From NCBI GenBank assembly GCA_937894935.1, contig CALAYC010000062.1:1-7264 (forward strand): 7,264 nucleotides of DNA, in the 5' to 3' direction. Origin of the DNA: an uncultured Verrucomicrobiota bacterium. GTDB taxonomy: Bacteria > Verrucomicrobiota > Verrucomicrobiia > Limisphaerales > JADLHS01. A program made the position numbers and the translations under genes. Shown piece by piece: positions 1 through 6,392 of the stretch. The notes beneath the pieces were generated by a model that saw only the letters and a list, made by a program, of their open reading frames with translations, was not told the DNA's origin and ran no database searches. Every line of letters begins with the position of its first letter. The first letter of the stretch is position 1.

Positions 1-1071
1 CGCCGGCTCGTCTGCGACAAGTCACATCCGCTGCGGTTCAACCTCGCGATGGAACTCGCTGTTCTGGAAAAAGCAGCAACCGATCTCATGTGGGAATTGA
101 TTGACAGTTTCATCGCGAACGAATCGAAATTCTCCGTGCTGGATGCTCTCTTGCGCTCGTTGGACTGGCTATGGCGGGGTGGTGCTAAACAAGTCATGGC
201 GCGCCTCAAACGCATTGAGGAACGTTCTCTGACCGCGCCGGCTGAGAACGGAATCCATGAAACGCTTGCACACCTTCATTTATTCCATTCCCTGAGAACC
301 GGGGACGCGGAAAGTGAGGAATTTATTCGCAGACTGATCGCGGACTGCGACAGCGAGCGTGCGATTCGCGCACTCAGTGCTCAACTTCATTCGTGTCGCG
401 CTGGCGGTTGGCTCACGGCCGGCGACGCGGTATCACAGGACGCGCATGCCGATGCTGTGCGAGCGCGCACGTGGAGGTTCTTCTCCGAGTTGTTGGAAGC
501 CGCCCAAGCGAAGCTGAAGACTCATCGTGAAGCGTGGATAAAACTTCACGAACACGATCACCCGGACGCCGAGGCCGCCAAACCGCTGAAGGAGCAACTC
601 GACAGAGCAACGCGCTTGGTGGACGCCGTCGCAATGCAACTCTACTTCGCAAGCGGCGCGTTTGCTGACCGAACCAAAAAAGAGGAGAAAGAGCTTACGC
701 CTCATCAACTGCGGCGGTTCTGGAACGAATCTGCGCCATTGTTGAATGCGCTGGCGTCCGAAATGCATCCGCACACAGCGCATCACATCGTTCAGACGCT
801 CTTTCACCTATTGCCGTACTCTCCACGAGAAGTCTTCTTGCTGGCAACAAGGTCCATTCGAAGCAGTGCGAAGGCAGGGTTTCAGCATGAATCCTTGGCG
901 GTCGGCGACGTTGTCAAACTGATCCGACGGTCGCTGGCGGATCACCGAGAAATATTCCAAAGCGATTCCGAATGCCTTGCAGCTCTCCTAGATGTACTCG
1001 ATTTGTTCGTCGAGGCGGGCTGGTCGGAGGCGCGCCAATTGACACAAAGATTGGAAGAGATTTACCGGTGA
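1..1071 (+). CDS. C-terminal part of a large helical protein, function unknown (5' end outside the window)
   Basis: The reading frame is open from the first base of the window to TGA at 1069-1071, so the 356 residues seen are the C-terminal part of a longer protein. The first ATG, at 49, has no clear ribosome binding site and is probably internal. The sequence is rich in Leu, Ala, Glu and Arg with amphipathic helical periodicity throughout, and has no signal peptide, membrane segment or recognisable catalytic motif. This pattern suits the helical-repeat C-terminal part of a big multidomain protein, for example a STAND-type or other P-loop ATPase. That idea is an impression from the conserved-looking tail (residues LLDVLDLFVEAGW, then RLEEIYR at the end), not a demonstrated homology, and any ATPase domain would lie outside the window. 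The stop codon overlaps the GTG of the downstream nucleotidyltransferase, which implies coupled expression and perhaps a joint function. Confidence 0.72.
   Translation, partial: RRLVCDKSHPLRFNLAMELAVLEKAATDLMWELIDSFIANESKFSVLDALLRSLDWLWRGGAKQVMARLKRIEERSLTAPAENGIHETLAHLHLFHSLRTGDAESEEFIRRLIADCDSERAIRALSAQLHSCRAGGWLTAGDAVSQDAHADAVRARTWRFFSELLEAAQAKLKTHREAWIKLHEHDHPDAEAAKPLKEQLDRATRLVDAVAMQLYFASGAFADRTKKEEKELTPHQLRRFWNESAPLLNALASEMHPHTAHHIVQTLFHLLPYSPREVFLLATRSIRSSAKAGFQHESLAVGDVVKLIRRSLADHREIFQSDSECLAALLDVLDLFVEAGWSEARQLTQRLEEIYR
1053..1059 (+). promoter_or_regulatory. Shine-Dalgarno sequence for the nucleotidyltransferase gene
   Basis: GGAAGAG lies 8 nt upstream of a GTG at 1068-1070, inside the last codons of the preceding gene. 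This supports GTG 1068 over the upstream in-frame start at 972, which would overlap the previous gene by 100 nt. The GTG shares two bases with the TGA stop of the upstream gene, the usual arrangement for translational coupling. Confidence 0.6.
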
Positions 1072-2018
1072 AGATTGATCCCCGCCTCCACCGCATTGTC
1101 GTGGCGCAGCCGTATCCGCTGTTGTTTGCCACCATCAGCGGCGCGCATCTTTACGGCTTTCCGTCGCCGGATTCGGACTTTGACTTGCGTGGAGCGCATG
1201 TGCTGCCGCTGGAAAAGGTCATCGGGCTGGAGGTCCGCGATGAAACGGTTGAGCAATCCATGATTGTGCCGCCGGACGATAACGACCAAGGCAGGGCGCG
1301 TCACTCCTTACGCGCCGAATGTGACGCCCAAACCGGCGGCGCGCAGGGGACTGACGCGCCCTACCTGAATGGTCCACTCGAAATGGACATCGTGAGCCAC
1401 GACGTGCGGAAGTTCTTCGGATTGTTGCTCAAGAAAAACGGCTACGTGCTGGAACAGCTCTTCTCGCCGCTCATCGTTCACACCACGCCGGAGCATGAGG
1501 AGTTAAAGGCCATCTGCAATCCAAGACAGCTCGACACCTCACCCACCCCTCTCCCCGGTCGAGGCGGAGAGGGTGCGAGCCGCACTGGCCTATCCGGCGT
1601 CATCACGAAACATCATTCGCATCACTATTTCGGGTTTGCGGAGACGCAGTGGAAGTTATTCCTCAAAGAATCGCCGCGTCGCGTGAAGCCATTGCTTTAC
1701 GTTTATCGTGTTCTGCTCACGGGAATTCATTTGATGCGCACCGGCGAAGTGCAGGCGAATCTCGTCACATTGAACGAGGAATTTCGACTACCTTACATCG
1801 GCGACCTGGTGGCGCGGAAGCTGGCCGGCCCGGAGAAGTCCAACCTGGACGACGCTGACATCGCCTTTCATGAATCGGAATACCAGCGCCTGCGGAGTGA
1901 ATTGCAGGCCGCCTACGAGGCGAGTGCTCTGCCCGAATTGCCAGACGATAAAACGCGCGCGGCGTTGAATGATTTGCTCATTCGTATTCGAATCCGAGGA
2001 TTTTCGGTCACCACATAA
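1068..2018 (+). CDS. Nucleotidyltransferase, RlaP/YcgL-like DNA polymerase beta superfamily, with two in-frame repeat insertions
   Basis: The 316-residue product begins at GTG 1068 (SD GGAAGAG, 8 nt spacing). Residues 24-42 carry the nucleotidyltransferase signature: SGAHLYGF, then PDSDFDLRG, with Asp37 and Asp39 as the expected metal-binding pair. Asp107 in LEMDIVSHD is the likely third carboxylate. The canonical Gly-Ser of the superfamily reads Gly-Ala here (residues 25-26). The stretches KKNGYVLEQL, KHHSHHYFGFAETQWKLF and YRVLLTGIHLMRTGE look like the rest of this family (COG3541-type, Pfam RlaP). Members are predicted to transfer nucleotides, and some have been linked to RNA repair; the substrate here is unknown. 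Residues about 75-100 and 155-175 are encoded by palindromic repeat DNA and look foreign to the fold. They fall between conserved blocks, so the protein may still be active. It is coupled to the upstream helical protein by a GTGA overlap. Confidence 0.85.
   Translation: MKIDPRLHRIVVAQPYPLLFATISGAHLYGFPSPDSDFDLRGAHVLPLEKVIGLEVRDETVEQSMIVPPDDNDQGRARHSLRAECDAQTGGAQGTDAPYLNGPLEMDIVSHDVRKFFGLLLKKNGYVLEQLFSPLIVHTTPEHEELKAICNPRQLDTSPTPLPGRGGEGASRTGLSGVITKHHSHHYFGFAETQWKLFLKESPRRVKPLLYVYRVLLTGIHLMRTGEVQANLVTLNEEFRLPYIGDLVARKLAGPEKSNLDDADIAFHESEYQRLRSELQAAYEASALPELPDDKTRAALNDLLIRIRIRGFSVTT
1289..1366 (+). repeat. Palindromic repeat element inserted in frame in the nucleotidyltransferase gene (type 1)
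   Basis: The left arm (1289-1317) and right arm (1337-1366) are near-perfect inverted copies of about 30 nt. They share the core AGGGCGCGTCA near the outer end and GCGCGCCG or CGCGCCG near the inner end, around a 19-nt loop. The element contributes about 26 codons with no stop, encoding a Gly/Arg/Ala/Asp-rich segment between the DxD-bearing block and the block with the probable third catalytic Asp. I recognise the style from palindromic spacer repeats of verrucomicrobial genomes, but copy number cannot be tested from this window. Confidence 0.8.
1533..1590 (+). repeat. Second in-frame palindromic repeat in the same gene (type 2)
   Basis: CACCCCTCTCC at 1544-1554 pairs with GGAGAGGGTG at 1566-1575, apart from one bulged C, around a short GC-rich loop. 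Translated, it gives the Pro/Gly-rich stretch SPTPLPGRGGEG, the typical read-through of the CTCTCCCC...GGAGAGGG class of spacer repeat. The limits are approximate; the foreign-looking peptide spans roughly residues 155-175, just before the conserved ITKHHSHHYFGF block. The sequence differs from the type 1 element, so this is an independent insertion. Confidence 0.65.
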
Positions 2019-2125
2019 CTCTCACCCCATCCCCGAACGTTCCTTCGTTGTGCTGATTGAGGGGAAAGCAATTCAAGTAGCAAAAGACCTTTGCCATCTG
2101 TCATGGCGACCGCTAGAAAGACTCC
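2019..2125. other. Short spacer between the nucleotidyltransferase gene and moaC
   Basis: This 107-nt gap holds no convincing promoter, terminator or riboswitch. Its first part (CTCTCACCCCATCCCC at 2019-2034, then GAGGGGAAAG at 2060-2069) resembles a decayed copy of the CTCTCCCC...GGGGAGAG repeat class found inside the upstream gene, but pairing is poor. moaC could be read from the upstream transcript or from a promoter here that I cannot identify. Confidence 0.35.
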
Positions 2126-2596
2126 GTGCGCCGACTCACACATCTCAATCGCCACGGGGAAGCCAGCATGGTGGATGTTTCCAACAAACCGCCGATGCAT
2201 CGCATCGCCATCGCGCGCGGCGAAATCCGACTCGCTAAAACGACGCTGCAATTAATCGAGCGCCATCAGATTGCGAAAGGCAATGTCCTCGCCACCGCGC
2301 GCCTCGCCGGAATTATGGCCGCCAAACGCACCGGCGAACTGATTCCACTATGTCATCCGTTGCCGATCACCCATTGCGACGTGGAATTTGAAGTTCCGAA
2401 AACGCGCAATCGCATTATCATCACCGCCAGCGCGCGCATCATCGCGCCGACGGGCGTGGAAATGGAAGCGTTGACCGCTGTGAGCGTCGCCGCGCTGACC
2501 ATCTACGACATGTGCAAGGCCGTGGACAAACGCATGCAGATTTCCAACATCAAACTCGTTTCCAAAACCAAGAACCCGATCACAAATCACCCTTGA
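2126..2596 (+). CDS. moaC: Cyclic pyranopterin monophosphate synthase MoaC
   Basis: MoaC works with MoaA to turn GTP into cyclic pyranopterin monophosphate: it acts on 3',8-cyclo-7,8-dihydro-GTP in the cytoplasm, usually as a hexamer. The 156-residue product has the full family pattern: KGNVLATARLAG at 51-62, AAKRTGELIPLCHPL at 65-79, TGVEMEALTAVSVAALTIYDMCKAVDK at 109-135. Lys51, His77, Glu114, Asp128 and Lys131 fall at the same numbers as the functional residues of the E. coli enzyme. The GTG at 2126 was chosen because residues 4-19 (LTHLN, then GEASMVDVS) align with the N-terminus of known MoaC proteins; AGAAAG lies 5 nt upstream. ATG 2168 has a better SD (GGGGAAG, 5 nt) but would remove these conserved residues. 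The C-terminus is slightly shorter than in E. coli. A mogA-like gene follows 157 nt downstream. Confidence 0.95.
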   Translation: MRRLTHLNRHGEASMVDVSNKPPMHRIAIARGEIRLAKTTLQLIERHQIAKGNVLATARLAGIMAAKRTGELIPLCHPLPITHCDVEFEVPKTRNRIIITASARIIAPTGVEMEALTAVSVAALTIYDMCKAVDKRMQISNIKLVSKTKNPITNHP

Positions 2597-2599
2597 ATG

Positions 2600-2738
2600 A
2601 CCGCAAACCACGCTAAATACACGAAACAGACTTTGATGCGAATTATGCTAATCGTCGCGAATAGGATTTTGGAATTCGTGAAATTCGTGTCGGAACCTTT
2701 CCGTCTCAGTGTTCGCGTATTTAGTGTATTTCGCGGTT
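2600..2738. repeat. Palindromic intergenic repeat between moaC and the mogA-like gene (type 3)
   Basis: The left arm (2600-2627, ACCGC then CTAAATACACGAA) and the right arm (2711-2738, TTCGCGTATTTAG then CGCGGT) are inverted, imperfect copies of about 28 nt around 83 nt of AT-richer DNA. The interior also holds the short tandem motif AATTCGTG / AATTCGTG at about 2671-2688. The element fills nearly the whole spacer and ends 15 nt before the start codon of the next gene. It has no coding capacity and no recognisable transposase ends. It resembles the widespread CGCGAAATACAC-type spacer repeats of environmental PVC bacteria; this is from memory and was not searched. Confidence 0.7.
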
Positions 2739-2753
2739 AACCACCCTGACTCC

Positions 2754-3236
2754 ATGCAAATCACGGTTGGCATCATCACCATTTCGGATCGCGCGTCGCG
2801 CGGACTTTACGACGACCTCGGCGGACCGGCCTTGAAGAAAGCCGCAGAAGGTTATAATTGGAACGTTCTCGCGGAAACGCTCGTGCCCGACGAGAAATCC
2901 GAAATTCAACGCGCCATCCGCGACCAAATCAGCAAAGGTTGCCAACTCATTCTCACCACCGGCGGCACCGGCGTGGCGTTGCGCGATGTGACCCCCGAAG
3001 CCGTGCGCGAAATTGCCGTGCGCGAGTTACCCGGCTTCGGCGAAGTCATGCGGGCCGAATCCATGAAGATCACCAAGAACGCGATTCTCTCCCGCAACCT
3101 GGCCGTAGTCGTGGAACGCGCGCTCGTGGTCTGTCTGCCCGGCAAACCCAGCGGTGCAGTCGAGTGTCTGAGCTTCGTCGTCGGCGCCATTCCTCACTGC
3201 GTGGAAGTTTTGCAGGAAGTGCCGACGAGTTGCTAA
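2754..3236 (+). CDS. mog: Molybdopterin adenylyltransferase, MogA-like (MogA/MoaB family)
   Basis: This enzyme family adenylates molybdopterin with ATP, activating it for molybdate insertion. The 160-residue product shows ITISDRASRG at 8-17, TTGGTGVALRDVTPEA at 68-83, PGFGEVMR at 93-100 and the LPGKPSGAVECL loop at 128-139. Asp46 and Asp78 match acidic residues important in E. coli Mog. The RDVTPEA motif and the PGFGE block favour MogA over MoaB. It is shorter than E. coli Mog (195 residues), lacking part of the C-terminal region, a common bacterial form. The start is ATG 2754, where the family similarity begins; in-frame sequence back to 2709 is repeat-derived and was excluded. No Shine-Dalgarno sequence precedes this ATG. 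Its neighbour moaC acts earlier in the same pathway, and the stop lies one base from the stop of the opposing lipoprotein gene. Confidence 0.9.
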   Translation: MQITVGIITISDRASRGLYDDLGGPALKKAAEGYNWNVLAETLVPDEKSEIQRAIRDQISKGCQLILTTGGTGVALRDVTPEAVREIAVRELPGFGEVMRAESMKITKNAILSRNLAVVVERALVVCLPGKPSGAVECLSFVVGAIPHCVEVLQEVPTSC

Positions 3237-3237
3237 G

Positions 3238-3729
3238 TCAGCGCGTCACCGACCACGTCGGCTGCAAACATTCGTCGGATTTTCCATCGAACTCCCGAAG
3301 GCTGTAGTCCGTGATAAACGAACGCAAATCGGAAGGCTGATCGTTCATCCTCAGCTCTAACATGCTTTTGCAAAAATGATACGTGGAGTAATACCAGCGC
3401 CCATCAGAGCCACGCGCCAGAAACATGTCGGCGATACGTGCATTTTCCTTCTGACAGATGCTGGCGTAAGCGAGCCAATCACCATTGCGCATCAGAATTA
3501 ACTGATCCGACAACCACTTTTCCGGGTCGTCAGCATTGAAGTTTTCTGAGTTGAAGCGGGACAATTCATCAGTCAACCACTGAACATTGGCCGTTCGTTC
3601 GACCAACCTGGCCAGTGATTCATCCTTCCACGCTTTTCGCTGTGGCGAATCCAGGCGAGCGCGATTGCAGCCGCTGATCAGGACTACGGCCACAGCCACC
3701 GCCAAAACCTGAATCGCTCTTTCTTTCAT
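3238..3729 (-). CDS. Small predicted lipoprotein, function unknown
   Basis: The 163-residue product starts with a classic lipoprotein signal: MKERAI, a hydrophobic stretch at 6-18 (AIQVLAVAVAVVL), then the lipobox LISGC with the lipidated Cys at 21. Residue +2 is Asn, not Asp, so transport to the outer membrane is plausible. The mature part is hydrophilic, aromatic-rich (many Trp and Tyr, for example GRWYYSTYHFC at 110-120) and has three further Cys (92, 120, 154). I do not recognise a domain. It sits 59 nt downstream of the LamG protein gene on the same strand and may be expressed with it, so the two could act together at the envelope. No strong Shine-Dalgarno sequence precedes the ATG. The gene is supported by its signal peptide and length rather than by known homology. 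Confidence 0.7.
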   Translation of the reverse strand: MKERAIQVLAVAVAVVLISGCNRARLDSPQRKAWKDESLARLVERTANVQWLTDELSRFNSENFNADDPEKWLSDQLILMRNGDWLAYASICQKENARIADMFLARGSDGRWYYSTYHFCKSMLELRMNDQPSDLRSFITDYSLREFDGKSDECLQPTWSVTR

Positions 3730-3788
3730 AGAAGAGATTGGACGGGGCGATTTTCCCTAAAAACCCAAAGATAAACCGCCACTTCGCT

Positions 3789-5177
3789 TTAATTAAACCG
3801 CCGGGCTGCGCGTTCGATTTCCCGTTCCTCGGCCACTTTGCGGCGCAGCAATTCCAACGTGGTATTCGCCACTTCACGCAATTCACCAGTGCGATTCTCG
3901 AGTTCGCGCTCCAGTTCCGCGATACGTTTTTCGTAAGCGAGAATCCGATCGGAAATTCGCAGCGCCGCCAGACGCGCTTCCAGTTCCGCCAGTTCGCGAT
4001 GTGCCTTCTGTTGCGTTTCCAGCAGCGCGTTGCGTTGCGAGTAGAGACCTTGCACGAGACTTTGCTTGGCGAATTCCGTGAGTTCCGCCAACGCCCGCTC
4101 TTTGACATCCGGCGCATCAACCGCCGCGATGCCCTTTTCTTCCGGCATTTCCAACGAGGGCCGCGCTACCAACGCCGTCGCGGTCACTGCCGAACCGCCG
4201 CGTTTCAACATCAGCGCCAGCCAGACCAACAGAGCTGCAATCAACGTCAATGCTCCGGCAATCCACCAATACAAAACCGGCGGGTGCGCCGTCGCGATCT
4301 CTACGGGCATCGGTGGCGGTGTCGGTTGAACTGTTGCCGCGGGAGTGACCGGCAGTTCTCCGGCAATCAATTGCATTCCGGCGGGCATGTCCGGCGTGAC
4401 AGCGCGCGCGTTGCCGACGAGTTTGCCGTGATTACCGCGAAACGTCGCGTCCGTCGCCAGACCGTCATCGAAATTCCACAATCCCACCAATCCTGCTTCG
4501 CGACCGGTGAGCCGACGATTCATATTTTCGCGAATCTGCTCCGCCGAGCGCCGATAATTCCAGACGCGCACTTCGTCAATCTGACCACAAAAATCGAGAT
4601 CCCACGCATTGCCCGCCAGACCGCGTCCCAGCAGATTTTTTTGCTCCACCTTGATGTCGGAAAGACACGCTTCGTTCGTGTGCGTCGCCACCACCACACC
4701 GTTGACGTACAACTTCATTCCGCCCGGTCCGGCGACGACGGCAATGTGCGTCCACTCGTTGCTGCGCAAAATCCCGTTGGCCCGCGCGTTGTAAGCGAGC
4801 GCCGGATTTTCGCGCGCACGACGCGGATAAAGATTGAAGCGCAGATCATTGTTGCGGTCGTGATTGAACACGCTCATGGATTGCCACGGCGCACCGAACT
4901 CAAAAATCCGCGAGTAATTGTTGAACCGATCCCACTTCGCCCAGGCTTCAACGGTCGCTTCTGTGAGATTCTGAAAAATGTTCGGCGGCAACTCGACGTA
5001 ACTGCCGTTCCCGTCCAGTTCCAACACGCGATTCTGCGCGGGACTGGAAACTGCCATCAGAGTGAAAACAAAGCCGAGTAGAACTCCCCAAATGCCGCGC
5101 GTAACAAACAATGAAACGCGATGGCGAACGGGTGACGGTTTGCGAAAACTCGTGGGGGCGGTGGTAACGCAATTCAC
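3789..5177 (-). CDS. LamG-domain membrane protein with cytoplasmic coiled coil
   Basis: The 462-residue product has an N-terminal hydrophobic signal segment at about 28-48 (GIWGVLLGFVFTLMAVSS, then PAQ). A LamG/concanavalin-like jelly-roll domain follows at about 49-260, with LELDGNGSYVELP, ATVEAWAKW, EWTHIAVV, LYVNGVVV, GQIDEVRVWNYRRSAEQI and GLVGLWNFDDG, all typical of this fold. After a Pro-rich linker (about 278-300) there is one transmembrane helix at 301-323 and a charged coiled coil at about 357-460 (AELEARLAAL, EKRIAELERELENR). It is therefore probably an extracytoplasmic ligand-binding domain attached to a cytoplasmic helical tail. Similar LamG parts occur in verrucomicrobial sensor kinases, but this protein ends at the coiled coil without kinase or other output domain. 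The start is uncertain: GTG 5177 gives the longest frame, has no well-placed SD, and leaves a long N-terminal region before the signal; TTG at codon 23 is an alternative. Confidence 0.8.
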   Translation of the reverse strand: MNCVTTAPTSFRKPSPVRHRVSLFVTRGIWGVLLGFVFTLMAVSSPAQNRVLELDGNGSYVELPPNIFQNLTEATVEAWAKWDRFNNYSRIFEFGAPWQSMSVFNHDRNNDLRFNLYPRRARENPALAYNARANGILRSNEWTHIAVVAGPGGMKLYVNGVVVATHTNEACLSDIKVEQKNLLGRGLAGNAWDLDFCGQIDEVRVWNYRRSAEQIRENMNRRLTGREAGLVGLWNFDDGLATDATFRGNHGKLVGNARAVTPDMPAGMQLIAGELPVTPAATVQPTPPPMPVEIATAHPPVLYWWIAGALTLIAALLVWLALMLKRGGSAVTATALVARPSLEMPEEKGIAAVDAPDVKERALAELTEFAKQSLVQGLYSQRNALLETQQKAHRELAELEARLAALRISDRILAYEKRIAELERELENRTGELREVANTTLELLRRKVAEEREIERAARRFN

Positions 5178-5237
5178 AGGCGCGAAATTACTTCCCGGCG
5201 CCGCGCTAACGCAAGAGTTAGTTCAACTCAATTCGCT
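5178..5237. other. Spacer between gcvT and the LamG gene
   Basis: These 60 nt contain a short imperfect hairpin (CTAAC at 5207-5211 with GTTAG at 5218-5222, 6-nt loop) without a T tract on either strand. I see no convincing terminator or promoter. Confidence 0.3.
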
Positions 5238-6392
5238 TTACGACTGCGTCTTTTTGTAAATCGGTTTCGCCACGACTTCAGCCGCCGCGCGACGACCACG
5301 CGCTTCGATTTCGATTTTCGTTCCTACTCTCGCAAATTCTGTCGGCACGTAACCCATTCCGATGCCCACCCCTAACGACGGACTTTGCGTTCCGCTTACA
5401 ACCTGACCGACCGAATTACCATTAATCCAGATTGGATAACCCGGTCGCGGCGGTGCGGCTTTTTCAATCAATTTGAACGCCACGCACTTTTTCTTCGTGC
5501 CGTTGGCCTTTTGTTCCGCCAACACGCTGCGTCCGATGAAATCGCCTTTGTCGAGCGACACGAAAAATCCGACTCCGGCTTCAATCGGCGTGGTGTTCTC
5601 GTCCAATTCATGCCCGTAGAGCGGATAACAGACTTCCGTGCGTAATGTGTCGCGCGCGCCGAGCCCGCACGGCTTCACGCCAAATGGCGCACCGTGCTTC
5701 AAAACCGAATCCCAAATCTCCTGAATCGCCGCGCTTTCACCGATGATTTCGAAACCATCTTCGCCGGTGTAACCGGTGCGCGACACCAACAAACCGTTCT
5801 TCATCAATCCGGTCTTGGGACAGGTGAATCCGGCCACTTCATTTTTCTTCAACTCGGTAACGCACACGACGCGTTTGGCCGAAATCGAAGCGCCGGGAAT
5901 GACTGCGTTGATGAAGTCTTTGACGCGCGGACCTTGCACGGCCACTGCGGCGTAATTGTGCGACGCATCGGTCAACGTAAGTTCTTTTCCCGATTTCTGA
6001 AATTCCGCCGCGCGCGCCTGAAGCCAATCAACATCTGCGGAAATCCGCGACGCATTGATCACCAGAAAATAAACGCCATCGGCCAGTTGATACGCGTAGA
6101 GATCATCAATCACTCCGCCGCGTTCGTTGCACATCAACGTATATTGCCCCAAACCTGGTGAAAGTTTCCGAATGTCATTGGTGAGCACTGAATTCAAAAA
6201 CTCCGCTGCGTCCGCACCGCTCACGGTCACTTCGCCCATGTGCGAAATATCGAAGATGCCCGCCGCGTTTCGCACCGCGTTGTGCTCGTCCATGATGGAC
6301 GTGTATTGCACGGGCATTTCCCAACCGCCGAATTCAATCAGTTTCCCGCCGAGTTTCTGATGCGTTTCGTAGAGCGAAGTGCGCTTAAGCAT
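5238..6392 (-). CDS. gcvT: Aminomethyltransferase (glycine cleavage system T-protein)
   Basis: GcvT takes the aminomethyl group carried on lipoyl-GcvH, releases ammonia and passes the one-carbon unit to tetrahydrofolate. The 384-residue length is usual for the family. Visible hallmarks are RTSLYETHQKLGGK at 4-17, FGGWEMPVQY at 21-30, GIFDISHMGE at 45-54, NERGGVIDDLY at 89-99 with the catalytic Asp at 96, VQGP at 152-155, SRTGYTGEDGFE at 204-215, GLGARDTLRTE at 243-253 and PIEAGVGFFV at 269-278. The start ATG at 6392 fits the family N-terminus (MLKRTSLYETH) but has no Shine-Dalgarno sequence. Residues about 190-200 (TCPKTGLMKNG) form a small extra loop relative to the family pattern I remember. 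Neither gcvH nor gcvP is in the window, so this gene is separated from at least its immediate downstream partners. An FAD-reductase gene lies 94 nt upstream on the same strand. Confidence 0.96.
   Translation of the reverse strand: MLKRTSLYETHQKLGGKLIEFGGWEMPVQYTSIMDEHNAVRNAAGIFDISHMGEVTVSGADAAEFLNSVLTNDIRKLSPGLGQYTLMCNERGGVIDDLYAYQLADGVYFLVINASRISADVDWLQARAAEFQKSGKELTLTDASHNYAAVAVQGPRVKDFINAVIPGASISAKRVVCVTELKKNEVAGFTCPKTGLMKNGLLVSRTGYTGEDGFEIIGESAAIQEIWDSVLKHGAPFGVKPCGLGARDTLRTEVCYPLYGHELDENTTPIEAGVGFFVSLDKGDFIGRSVLAEQKANGTKKKCVAFKLIEKAAPPRPGYPIWINGNSVGQVVSGTQSPSLGVGIGMGYVPTEFARVGTKIEIEARGRRAAAEVVAKPIYKKTQS

Noticed and set aside
972..1067. Upstream in-frame start for the nucleotidyltransferase
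   Set aside because: It would overlap the previous gene by 100 nt, and the added residues do not resemble the family. GTG 1068 has a good SD and begins where the family similarity begins.
2019..2125. Molybdenum cofactor riboswitch upstream of moaC
   Set aside because: The spacer is only 107 nt and shows no clear multi-stem architecture; its first part looks more like a decayed repeat.
2600..2738. MITE or insertion-sequence remnant
   Set aside because: The ends are inverted, but no target-site duplication or transposase-type terminal motif is evident, so it is listed only as a palindromic repeat.
2709..2753. Longer N-terminus for the mogA-like protein
   Set aside because: The extra codons come from the right arm of the palindromic repeat, and the family similarity starts at ATG 2754.
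2858..3307. Overlapping + strand frame within the mogA-like gene
   Set aside because: Arg/Ser-rich out-of-frame shadow that overlaps a clear enzyme gene and runs into the convergent gene.
3738..5081. Long open frame on the + strand opposite the LamG gene
   Set aside because: Its product is rich in Arg, His and Gln with no domain pattern, while the - strand frame has a signal segment, LamG motifs and a coiled coil. It is an antisense shadow.
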